From positions 1-41,249 of the forward strand of contig JAQGDQ010001435.1 of assembly GCA_030141605.1 (NCBI GenBank): a stretch of 41,249 nt of DNA, in the 5' to 3' direction. Shown here one piece after another: positions 25,620-35,539 of the stretch. The position numbers and the translations under genes were made by a program. The notes beneath the pieces were generated by a model. That model was not told the origin of the DNA. It worked only from the letters and a program-made list of their open reading frames with translations, and searched no databases. The stretch comes from Tubiluchus corallicola (lineage: Eukaryota > Priapulida > Priapulimorpha > Priapulimorphida > Tubiluchidae). Each line of letters opens with the position of its first letter. The stretch's first letter is position 1.

Positions 25620-26222
25620 TTTCTTCTTACAGCAGCTTGCAGTACTAATGCCTAGCTCCTAGTTGGTATTCATATCTCGTCTTCTAGTAAATTCCAAGTG
25701 CCATTTCAGATTGTCTTTGCTCACTGGTCAAACTGATTTGAAGCTCACTGTTTACTATTTAATCAGTGTTGAAAATCCTCCGAGGGAAACAGAATCGAAT
25801 AAAAGGCTTATGGGATAGTGAGAACTCATAGAAGTCAACGTTAGAGTTGTCTCATCTGTATGTTTATTCTTCAAAATTGCTACGTACGGAAGCGGTATTG
25901 TCGAATTGGTGCTGTTTGATAAGCTTTTTTGTTTTTATAGCATAATTATAAAACTGTGCAAAAAGTGTGCATGCTTTTGCAACGACTTCACAGTTTATCA
26001 AACACGAGAGTCACCGATACCAAATTAAGCCCACAGCTTAACTTAGACCAAAAATATATATCTGCAATATTTAGCATTGATGTCTGACATGACACGCGCG
26101 CACACACGTCAAAGGTCAAGGTCTCATACACATATGATCTTGACATACGATCTATCGATTCTGAACAATACCATTTTTGGTGCATCTTAAGCACTATCAC
26201 GTGGCCATGTGAAATTTGTTTA

Positions 26223-26920
26223 TGTTTGGCAAATTATGTTGTTCGTGTTAAATCACAGAGACAAAATAAAATAAACTTATTTTGGAGAATGAAATCAACT
26301 AACAAATTCATTGTAACTAATTATCAACAAAGCAATTATTATTGAAACAATTACATAAAACAATAAAACAGTTGAAATCAACGTATGCGCTGAACACCGA
26401 GGTCGTAAACGTTACAGATAATAACAAAGCACGTTATAAGCAGTAATTATTATAATTATCACAATGCACAAAATATTAATTGCCGAATAAACACAGCATA
26501 TAAGCTGCAGTTATGAAAGTATACACATAAAACTCAAGCGTACAGAATTCATAATAATAAACGTAATTTAAGTGTACTAGCCTATCAGTCTGCTGCTGAT
26601 TATCTGCACTAATTATCCCAGCAGGTTACAGGCGGTCATATTTATATAATATTTACATCAGGTTCCAGAACATTATAATAAATAAGTTTATTGATGACTA
26701 CAATATAACAATTATAAAAGGAGCACTACGGTGTGCAGATCATTCCAGACAATGCCACATTTTCTGCATTACCTGTATTAGTGTATCTGCTGCATTACTA
26801 ACAATTACTTTTATTTAGTTAAATGTTGACTTTGTTTGTTGGTTTCATTTTCGGAAAGGATTTATTTTATTTTGCAGGCCTATTTGTAATTTAATACATA
26901 ACAACATAATTTGCCAAACA
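26223..26920. mobile_element. MITE-like element with terminal inverted repeats
   Basis: The ends are exact 21-base inverted repeats (26223-26243 and 26900-26920; core TTTGGCAAATTATGTTG). Similarity continues imperfectly inward for about 65-90 bases, including CAAAATAAAATAAA and AATGAAA-CAAC blocks on both arms. The interior is AT-rich and noncoding. At about 698 bp with long terminal inverted repeats it fits a non-autonomous DNA transposon. No flanking target-site duplication is evident, so the exact ends and superfamily remain open. Confidence 0.75.
26716..26730. repeat. 15-mer shared with 38105-38119
   Basis: AAAAGGAGCACTACG lies inside the element at 26223-26920 and again at 38105-38119, same orientation, with some similarity continuing downstream (ATTCC, ACA-TG). 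It may be a shared repeat fragment; one such match by chance is not excluded. Confidence 0.35.
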
Positions 26921-27414
26921 CAAACCACAATTTAAGATGTTTGGCCACCTGATAGTGCTTCAAATACACCAGGAATTATAGCGTTTAGAGTCGGCAGATC
27001 ATAATGTCAATATCATAATAATTATATTATGTATGAGATCTTCATTTTTCTAGAAAGTACTCAATTGTGCTACACACCATCAGCAACAATGTGCACGGCG
27101 TGCATGGATAGTGAGAACACGGGTGACAGACACACAAAATTTAACAGTGAAGCGGGGCTCGTAACTGCGTATAATCAACTAAGATTCTTCGCAACCGTAG
27201 CCTTTAGCCTACTTTTCAGAGTAGACAGTGATTGTGTCAGCCCGTTGATGCCATAATTATATATCGGGAGATGTTTTCCTCTAGTCAAGGAAATTAGGAT
27301 GGTTTTTACTTTAGCTTTTTAGCTTTGAGCTGACCTTACCCATAGTAATAGCAGGTCAAGCACAGAACATTGTCGCTCTTCAAATTTAACTACGTTTTGT
27401 TCTGCAGCGGATAT

Positions 27415-27525
27415 ATACGTATATATATATGTATGCCTCAGGTTTAAAAAATAAACTTAATTTTTGGGTTACCTTAACTTTTCATCTCTGAAGCATTTCA
27501 TCATCTATACATATATATATATAAA
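27415..27525. repeat. Two TA-rich microsatellites
   Basis: Short TA runs at about 27412-27431 and 27507-27523 flank a unique AT-rich segment. Confidence 0.85.
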
Positions 27526-27822
27526 TGTAAATGAATCCTGCTCTTTTATATATGTATACTGTAACGTCCATTTCATCTTCCCACATAAATAGATTTGTGC
27601 AGTGGCTTGTGTCATGTGAGTGTGGTGTTCGTTCAGTAGTCTGTCAGTTGGTTGGTCATCCCAGTGGCAGAGCTTGGAAAGAAAACACAAACTCTATTTA
27701 TTTTTGGCCCTTCTATGCTGTGCATATCATTATGTATTCTACCTTTTGTTCAAATGTGGAAGTATAATAACATTAGCATTAAAAAGACTGGTTCTATAGC
27801 CTATGGCCATTAGCCAAGGCTA

Positions 27823-28389
27823 GTAAGTACTGCGGGAGGGCCAGTTTAATCGCTTGTAATGATAGCTGTAGGAAGCCAGCGTATACCTATGCCTACGACT
27901 ACTCTCGCAGGTATCAAAAAGAGGTCAGCAACTTTACTCCAGGTACGGCACGTAGACTGATATGACGTGCAAGTAGTTTTGTCCACGTAGTCAGTTATGT
28001 CGTATGGTGACTTGTCCATGAGGTCTGAAACTATTTGGTGGTAGAGATTTCCACAAAGTTTGTCTCATTGCTGTAATCGTATCGTTGGGAAGTGCTATTG
28101 GCGTACCGACAAACCGTTGAGAAGCGGATCCATGTTTGAGGTGACGAGGCACCCCCAGTACGGTAACAACCCAGAGACTGTAAGTTGCACGATTTAGTAT
28201 TTGCTTATCTGATGTTAGCAGTTGCGTGGAAGCTGGACTTAACCTCCCTGCTGTTCAAGAAATTGGTAGTGATACTAATAGACGCTGAGCTGCAACCTCA
28301 TCATAGAGGCGCCCTACGTTAAACTTAGTACCACGCAACCTCCATGGTGTATTTTCTAAGTGAGATAATGCCGGTTGATCATCACAGCG
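27823..28389 (-). pseudogene. Degraded coding-like frame, unknown family
   Basis: One minus-strand frame stays open over about 189 codons with only four internal stops: TGA at 28255-28257, TGA at 27991-27993, TAA at 27934-27936 and TGA at 27925-27927. The longest uninterrupted piece is 87 codons. The translation looks protein-like, with segments such as RLRGTKFNVGRLYDEVAAQR and ITAMRQTLWKSLPPNSF, and the DNA is visibly richer in GC than its surroundings. No start, no domain and no homologue is recognised. It lies inside the interval bounded by the direct repeats at 25485 and 28924. It could be the remnant of a transposon or host gene, or chance; a shorter opposing plus frame also exists. Confidence 0.25.
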
Positions 28390-28669
28390 CTAACGAGGAC
28401 TACATCATTTGGGGTGGCATGTAGTTAGGCAAATAGGTACTCCTTTTAGTTAGGTTTAGCTGTTGTGCATTATTTGCCAATTTATTTGTTTGTTTATCGA
28501 CATGATAGTGTAAGTCTACTGTAAGTAGATACTGTAATATTTGGCGCATCCAAATGTAGTTAAATTAGTGTTTGACTAATGATAGTGTTTTTTTCATACA
28601 TTTTTTGTTTGTTTGCTTAATAATTATTTCTACAATATTTATGCAATTGATTGTTTGTGCATTAGTTGC

Positions 28670-28870
28670 CTACACGTCGTTTGCATTATCACAGTGAGTA
28701 CAACAGATTACTCCAGGCAAAGCAAACTGCACATCCCACACCCGAACCTCTCTGCTCAATAGACAGGCCCCCCGTAGACTGCCTATAAGCTCGCCACTCT
28801 CTGGAGCTAACGGGTAGATGATTGGTCGCCCCTTTAGCTCGGTCAGGCCAGTCAAATTGTTACCCAGCGA
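28670..28870 (-). CDS. GC-rich ORF fragment without ATG
   Basis: The minus strand is open for 66 codons between stops, and the segment appears to be over half G+C in an AT-rich neighbourhood. The translation has no Met; it contains GRPIIYPLAPESGELIGSL and ends with a cysteine-rich ICCTHCDNAND just before TAG. The CC-x-x-C spacing could be half of a zinc-binding knuckle, which is weak evidence. It lies on the same strand as the degraded frame at 27823-28389, and both lie between the two direct repeats. Possibly an exon or a transposon remnant; function unknown. Confidence 0.25.
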   Translation of the reverse strand, partial: SLGNNLTGLTELKGRPIIYPLAPESGELIGSLRGACLLSREVRVWDVQFALPGVICCTHCDNANDV

Positions 28871-28923
28871 CTACCTTCGATCAAACTACCCCCCAGACGT
28901 GCAGATCGTTACATATACATATA

Positions 28924-29062
28924 TAAAAGAGTATGATTCATCTAGTAAGCTAGGCCAGACCATTCGCTAAAATATAGAAGAAACTTCTTATCGTAAAGAC
29001 TGAAAGAGTCGTTCACTTGAGTCTAAAATAGCAAAATGACCCCTGTGGGTGCTGAGTGGTTG
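28924..29062 (+). repeat. Dispersed direct repeat, copy 2
   Basis: Second copy of the sequence at 25485-25619, same strand, about 3.44 kb away. The match runs from AAAAGAGTA-GATTCAT to GAGTGGTTG-like DNA and then enters an AT-rich tract. Confidence 0.85.
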
Positions 29063-29112
29063 TATATATTATATATATTATATTATGTATTATATACTAT
29101 ATATATATATTA
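29063..29112. repeat. AT-only low-complexity tract
   Basis: An irregular TATATTA-rich run directly after the direct repeat copy at 28924-29062. Confidence 0.9.
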
Positions 29113-31500
29113 TGGTCTATCGTAATTGTGCGACTTTGTGACGTATTTGCTTTTTCTGATGTAGGGCAGTAGTATGCGTAAATTTACTGCCTTTTGCGGC
29201 AACACTACACATCGTTTTTGCAGCTTTAGATTTAGACGATGGGGCTAGATAAGTTGTCAAAAGAGTGTGCCATCTCTGTAAGTTTATCGTACACTGGTCG
29301 TTCGATTCCGATTCAGCAAGAATATTTGTCACTTCAGTCAGCTTAGATTTGTCCGCTTCCTCAAGTATGACAACTCAGGAAAAAATACTTCTTTTAAGGC
29401 GTCATCGTCTAAAAAATCTTCAGTATCTTTAGTAGTCTCTGCTATTGCACTAATTTCGCAGCTCGAATGCAGTTTTTCTCATAACAACCATCATAGATTC
29501 ATACGTAAATTTTTCTTACATTTAACCCTTTTTTAGTCTTCTTACTCAGCTTGCAACTTACAAATCATTACGTTTGGTAACTAGATACCCAGAAATCATA
29601 AAACGTTCGCTTTGAACAATCATTGGACCCGATTTACTCTTTACAGGTACTCTGTACCTGTTAACGAGCTGTTCGATATAGTAGGATAATTCCTGGTCCA
29701 GCTAATTTTCCGCGCTTTGATTACAACCAAATTAAATTGTCGAAAATGATTTTTATGTAACTGCTTTATAACCTTCAATTTTTCTTCCAAGGCAATTTTA
29801 TAAGTATTTTCCTTATACATTTACATATCTACTAGTTATAAATTTATGTACGTAAATCAGCACAAGGTTTACAAATCACACCAAGATGGAGAGACAATCA
29901 AATATACAACAACCATGATGAATTCACTGGTCTCTACTGTTGGTTCTAATATTTATTATCTGGGCGACGTTACCACCCAACCCAATAAATGATCGACTAA
30001 GTTTTGAAGTAGATTTGCAACTTATCCAGTTTGCGTGTCTGCCCGGTTGACTCTACAGCGTTGGTTAAACAAATTTACAAATTTTTCTTTTTATCCTTTA
30101 TCGAGCAATTTAACGCTGGTATGATTTGCTCCATAACTCATAAATCTTCTTATCCTGGCTTTGTTGGAAATGTTAAGTGCTAGTTTTCAATTTTGACCGC
30201 TGAACAGGATGTATTGATCCCTATGTTTAAAAGCAAGGAACTTCCTCAATTTAACTCTGTCTCCTTAGTAAGGGTTCATGTTTCAATGGCTGGAAAGTGT
30301 AACGTGTAGGTGGAGAGCATTAATTTGCGTTTAGCACGGAAGCCATGTTGTTAAACATGATGCGTGACTAAGAGGCTGTTCTCAAGAGGGGCAGAAACAG
30401 ACATGTTAAAATGCCCGCTGTGGTGTCACTACTCCTCGAATTTGTTGACTGTTTGACTTTAGCATAAATGCGCATGGCTGTTTTGTACACTGTGCGAGAC
30501 TCAGCGAGACTATTCTAAAGCAGGAAACTGAAAGCTTTGGCTAGCACCCAAAATTCATTCTCTTGGACAGTTATTATTCTGCGTATTATTCCCATTGTAT
30601 AGTTGGACAAGTTGAATGAGTTAGTTGTAGGTTTCCTTGGACGTAAATTTACAATATTATCATTGCAGTAATACTACTGCAAACTGATATCCAGGGAAAC
30701 CCAAATTTCTTAAGTACTTAAAACCGACAGTAAAACAAATAATGATAAGCGACTTTGTTATGACCAGTGTAGGAAATTTCGAAATAGCTTGAATTTAATT
30801 TCTCACAGCGCAAAGAAATTGTCGCAATTAAAGAAAGTTTTACACCAGAACGGCGAGTTACTTGACAAGCCAGAGCGATTCATTCCGACTTCCAATATTT
30901 GAACTCGAAAATTCATGCAACATAATACTATGTATGCAACGAGGGTAGTGTTGTGATGGGAATCAGGTAATGAAAAGGGGATTTTTCCTGTGTGCAGCCG
31001 CCCTCCCTTCTCCCTGCAGTGAAGACAGCATCATATAACAATCAAACAACCATTTATTTAAATCTGTAGGTTCTGCCTTGTAGTTGTGCAAATTCATTTT
31101 CGCTGATTCGCTGAACAAAATATGAAACCACAAAATGTCGTATTATCATGCGCATTAATTAAAATCCAAGCCATAATTACTTTTCAGTACGCGCTAAATT
31201 AGCATTTGCAATTAAAGCTGCACTCAGGTTTATAATAGAATTCTTTTCAATTTTTACGAAAATAATTTTTTTTACTTACATTCGCATAATATGCAGATGT
31301 TACTATGCATTGATGTGTTTAAATTTGTATTGCATTATTACGTGTATCATTTGTTTGTTGTCGTTATATGTTTGTAATAGGTGTATAAGTTTTATATAGA
31401 AATGTTTGTGTTTGATGTCGCTTGTGTCTATTGCAAACCTCAGTTAATTTTAATAATTTTATTTGTAAATATGATATTTATATATGTATAACAATTGTAA
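29113..31500. other. AT-rich stretch, no gene supported
   Basis: A small palindrome, ACAGGTAC-TCT-GTACCTGT, lies near 29644-29662. Otherwise I see nothing that stands out; the open frames are short. Confidence 0.4.
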
Positions 31501-31517
31501 TAAAGAATTTTATATAT

Positions 31518-31560
31518 ATTCTAAATATATTTAACAAATATAAACTAAATATTTAGAATT
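31518..31560. other. 11-bp AT hairpin
   Basis: ATTCTAAATAT and ATATTTAGAAT face each other across an AT-rich loop of about 20 bases. It lies in the AT-rich tail region downstream of the SINE head at 31655-31727. Confidence 0.55.
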
Positions 31561-31654
31561 GCAATAATATATATATTGAAATGTAATAGGCATAATGTGA
31601 TACACGTAACGGTGTATGTGTAATCAACGATTAGCATTAGCCAGGAACCGCTAA

Positions 31655-31727
31655 TTGTCAGTCAACCAGGATTCGAACCCTGTATCTTGCGATAAAGGCA
31701 GCACTTACTATTTGAGCTACTGATTCA
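31655..31727 (-). repeat. tRNA-derived SINE head
   Basis: On the minus strand an A box, TAGCTCAAATAG (31719 to 31708), and a strong B box, GGTTCGAATCC (31679 to 31669), lie at tRNA-like spacing. The acceptor arms do not pair and the T arm is imperfect, so this is not a working tRNA gene. The sequence continues toward lower coordinates into a TA-rich tail around 31500-31580, giving a probable SINE of about 200 bp. It could instead be a tRNA pseudogene. Confidence 0.6.
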
Positions 31728-31790
31728 CGTTGATCACATTAATTGTGTATAAAGACATTTTAAGAAATTATTAATTTAAGTATATTTTTC

Positions 31791-31825
31791 ATTAGTATCA
31801 TAACTTTATTAGTATCATTAGTATC
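31791..31825. repeat. ATTAGTATC short repeat
   Basis: ATTAGTATC occurs three times at 31791, 31808 and 31817, the last two in direct tandem. Confidence 0.75.
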
Positions 31826-32725
31826 GTCAATTATAACTTTGTGTTTTTTTGTTTATCATACTGACATACATCGTACGAACACATGATTATTAAACTCCAC
31901 TTCGCTTTTGTTCAATAAAAAACAATAAGTGCAAAAAGTGTTTGCTAAGACTTACGTATTGAGCTAAGTTTTAATAGTCACTTCTAAGCCAAAAGAATTC
32001 TTACATAACACTATGAAAGTGTTGTTTGGTTTTTCAGTACAATGTCTTGGAAACGATTTTTCAATATATCAAAAAGTAAATCATTTGTAAAGTTTTCTGA
32101 GCAACTGCATCACAAATTACACGGGATTAATTCTAGCTATAGCTGAATTTGAAAGTCGGGAATGCGAATGCCTGCAGACATTGAACGGGCAGGGTTCTAA
32201 CACAGATTGTTTTAATCTAATTTAATATCATAATACCATAAAAATCTAATAGCAGTGGCCATACCAAGATATAGTAGGAAAATTGGTATTATGAAGATAT
32301 AATATTATTACTTTTACGTCATTATGATGTCACATTGCAAAAGTCCATGTTCACATAGGAATTTTTTCAACATCCTTCAGTATATCAGAATATGTCTACT
32401 GCACAGATAACTGCTTCTTTTGGAATGCCCCTACAACAGAATCTGTCACCTTATTCGCACCTCCTCTTTTACTTGTAAAACGTTAAAGGACAAGAAAATG
32501 GGCAACCAGTGTAACCCTCAGAAAATTCACAATAAAAAATTATATCACCCAAGTATAATCTTAAGCGAATAAAATACTCAAGTTTTCGCATTTAGTCCAA
32601 TTTTTGTAAAATATTTCAACCGCTGCAGTAAACGTTGGCGCAGACATGTTTCATGTAGTCCGCCAATTGAAAAGCCAGCATGTGACTGATCACCTGACAT
32701 GATCGCAGTGAGTTCTGAGCACGAG

Positions 32726-32805
32726 TACTATAAAGATTTGTGTTGTGGTTCTGTGACGCCATCTAATATGGCGCCGCCGTGACAGTCTCGCGGGAGTATT
32801 TAAAA
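32726..32805. promoter_or_regulatory. Promoter-like CpG patch
   Basis: Within 80 bases there is a TATAAA (32729-32734), an inverted repeat CGCCATCTAATATGGCG (32757-32773), a CGCCGCCG-rich stretch, TCTCGCGGGA (32786-32795) and TATTTAAAA (32797-32805). ATGG/CCAT cores resemble YY1 sites, and TCTCGCGGGA is one base from the TCTCGCGAGA promoter motif known in animals. CpG density is locally high. No gene with a clear first exon follows on either strand, so activity and direction are unknown. Confidence 0.3.
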
Positions 32806-32829
32806 TGAAAACAAACAGGAAATTCTTTT

Positions 32830-34195
32830 AACTTTTAAAGATAGCCTCTAACCGTTATAATTCTTTTAGCGAAAATTTTCTGAGACTTGCTTTAACTTGG
32901 CCTTTTCTTGTCTTTTAAGTCGCGTTGATTGCTGAAATGATTCTTTTGAATGTTATTAGTTTATGCTTTACATATATATTAGGCTAGCTTATGTTTTACA
33001 TATCATTAATTTGTTTTTCGGCTTATTTTCATTTTGTTGACTGTTGAACAAAAGCAAGCATATTTGCATGGAACATCTCGAATTACTCTAATTTCATCTA
33101 ATTTTAAAATAGACTGAAGTATCAGAGTGAAACTTTGTGAAATATTCCAGAAGTTCAATAAATAATTAATAGACGACTCTAAGTTACTACAAATGTATAA
33201 TGTTTTAATTACATAATACATGATTAATGATTAGATACATAATTGTGCAGAATTTTTAGCTAAATGTATATTAAACATGCAATAAATTTATCGACCTACA
33301 TCACTTCATTAATTATTAGTTTATATTAATGTAAATCGTTAAAACGCTCCTCTCTGAAACACTCTATCATTTTTAATATGCTTTTAACGCCAGAGTACAC
33401 AGTGAAAATTTTCCTTTGAGCTTCTAAAGAATAGGTTCTGTCTAACACATGCGGTGAAGAATACGAAAATTTATTGCATATTGTGTTACCGTGTCACAGC
33501 TGAGTCACAGTCTGTTAATAAGGCTTGAATTAATTATCATTCCTCTTTCCACCCGAAATGGCTAACTGATTTACCATCTGAAGGTAAGAGGATGTATGTT
33601 CTTATCGGGTAGATGAGCGCTTAACTGCAAATCGCTAACTTCCTTTCAATCACTAAAAGATAGACTCTGCGAGAGATTATGTGTGTGATTAATTATCTTT
33701 AAGTAGGGAACCACTTTAAGCAGATTTATAAGAGGTTATATGTGATAGAAAGGTTCAGCGCGTATTATTTCTACTTTTTTCTTCGAGAGGTAATTATTTA
33801 TGAGATATTTTTGTTTTTTCTTAGGTACGCGCGCGACGTGATCAACACAGAGGTGGAAGAAAAGTTGTTACTTGGCACACATGAACCCCCTAACTAATTT
33901 AGGAAATAACAGTAAATTACGCCGTATGATATTTGTCAGTGGCTCTTTCGTATGTTGCCTGAAACTTGTTAAAACTTTAGGTATGCTACATGCATGCCTT
34001 TCAACATGTATACTATTAGATTTAAAGGAGAGCACATCACTTTCCTGAACAATTTTCAAACAAAGCTTTAGTATCATAGTCAGGCGTTTTCTTTGGTTTA
34101 GATTCGGTGTTTGTAGAGAGTGGACATACTTTGCAGATACTTGAATACTGAAATGTAGAAATACATAAATAAATAAACAATAAAAAAAATTATAG
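32830..34195. other. AT-rich stretch, no gene supported
   Basis: Nothing recognisable beyond chance-length open frames and scattered AT-rich words. Confidence 0.4.
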
Positions 34196-34198
34196 AAA

Positions 34199-34302
34199 TG
34201 AAAGAGAGAAAGAAAGAAAGAAAGAAAGAATGAATGAATGAATGAATGAACGAATGAATGACTGGATGGACGAATGAATAAATGAATGAATGAATGAATG
34301 AT
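34199..34302. repeat. (GAAA)n-(GAAT)n compound microsatellite
   Basis: A GAAA run passes into a long, slightly degenerate GAAT run. On the minus strand it produces the Phe/Leu/Ser and His/Ser repeats of a spurious 155-codon frame (33868-34335). Confidence 0.95.
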
Positions 34303-35009
34303 GTCCTTAGTTGCGTGATTACTTACAGTGTCCACACACGTGCGTCAGCTGTTAATAAATTTGGTAGTGGATAGTAAGAAAGACTAGGGTACTCTGTTTC
34401 ATAATAAATTTCTGAAAGTGTTGAATGTACTTATATATTTATTTTCGTTTTATCAACAAAAGTCATAAATATATTTTGTAGCATTAAACTTGCCTATCAA
34501 ACACGAATAAACCTTTCATTAATCATTATGTCTTATAAACACACAAAAACATAACTTTGTGAAATGTATTGAAATTTCGAAGACTCCCAAGCTTTCTCGG
34601 TTATTTTTGCCGCCATTAAATGGGCAAACCGCGCTCGTAAATCTTTTCTTCATAAGCAAGAAACGCCAGGCGTACTTTTGATGGTTCTTTTTCACAACGT
34701 CTGCATATGGTTTCATTAGAATTTTTCATCATGAGCTTTGGGAAGTAGTTTTCCAAAAAGCGAAGTGATTGCTGAAGCTGCACTCACCACAATGCCAAAG
34801 AAGTTTTAAAATTTCAACGCGCAAGCTTCGATTTGCAATTACTGAACTTTACATGGGCGCACAGTCCTTGTTTTCTATTGACAGCCTAGTGCATGTTGTC
34901 ATCAATGCTGCCGCAATCAGAACATTCTTTCGTGTAGAACATCTGCACAAAACTTGGAGAAGTTAGACCTCGAACGACTTTCATCGTCAGAAAAGAAGTC
35001 TCGTTTATT

Positions 35010-35171
35010 TCAGTTGCAAATTGGTAGCGTGAATTTAATCAAGCGACCACTAAAACGCTCGTCGAATTTTTCTGTTCCTGTCTTGTCATCGTCTCCGAGG
35101 ACTTTTATTTGTCTAGAAAACATATTAAATGCATTTGCCCATTGGCGATACTTTTGTAGTAGGAAATCCAT
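35010..35171 (-). CDS. Small ORF, 53 residues, unknown product
   Basis: The start ATG at 35171 has a good animal-type context (GTAAACATGG) and follows a pyrimidine-rich tract. The frame ends at TGA (35010-35012). The peptide is hydrophilic and mixed in composition, beginning MDFLLQKYRQWANAFNMF, with GDDDKTGTEKFDERF in the middle. The latter loosely resembles an EF-hand loop (acidic at positions 1, 3 and 12, Gly at 6), but the hydrophobic residue expected at position 8 is Glu, so calcium binding is not supported. An opposing plus-strand frame overlaps it. It may be a small gene, an exon or chance. Confidence 0.2.
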   Translation of the reverse strand: MDFLLQKYRQWANAFNMFSRQIKVLGDDDKTGTEKFDERFSGRLIKFTLPICN

Positions 35172-35446
35172 GTTTACTTTTGAAATAAAAAGAAAAAGAA
35201 AATCAAACGATTTTCTTAAATTTCAAATTGAAACAACAATTTATTATGTACAATTACAAACTTTATATTTCAGTTATTATATAGGTGACGAAGACTCAGG
35301 CAGCTTAGGGTAAATCAAAACCTCCTGGCTTTAATGTGAATATTTCAGCTGAATAAATTACAGGTAATACAAAGTAAAGATTTTTTTACATTGAAAAAAT
35401 TTGATTTGATTTATAGTTAATTGGATTACGTTTGAAAAATTGCTCA

Positions 35447-35530
35447 CATTTAGATAGTTTCAGTGTTCATCTATTTCTCTAAAATGTCAGGCCTAGTAAT
35501 CAAGATTTGAGTTCAAATCACAACTTGCTC
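35447..35530 (+). repeat. tRNA-like SINE head (degenerate)
   Basis: An A-box-like TAGTTTCAGTGT (35455-35466) and a B-box-like GAGTTCAAATC (35509-35519) occur at near tRNA spacing. GATTTGAGTTCAAATC can form a T-arm-like stem. The block GGCCTAGTAATCAAGA between them resembles the anticodon region of known tRNA-SINE heads. Probably a decayed SINE. Confidence 0.4.
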
Positions 35531-35539
35531 CTGATTTTT

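Noticed and set aside
31655-31727. Functional tRNA gene
   Set aside because: A and B boxes are good, but the acceptor arms do not pair and the T arm is imperfect, so a SINE head or pseudogene fits better.
33868-34335. 155-codon minus-strand open frame
   Set aside because: Its repetitive Phe/Leu/Ser and Ser/Phe/His parts are the translation of the GAAA/GAAT microsatellite; the rest shows no domain.
35010-35171. EF-hand calcium-binding domain
   Set aside because: The loop-like acidic segment lacks the hydrophobic residue at position 8 and helices typical of the family, and there is no second hand.
34954-35313. 119-codon plus-strand frame
   Set aside because: No recognisable domain, composition shifts to AT-rich noise in the second half, and it is antisense to the better-initiated small ORF at 35010-35171.
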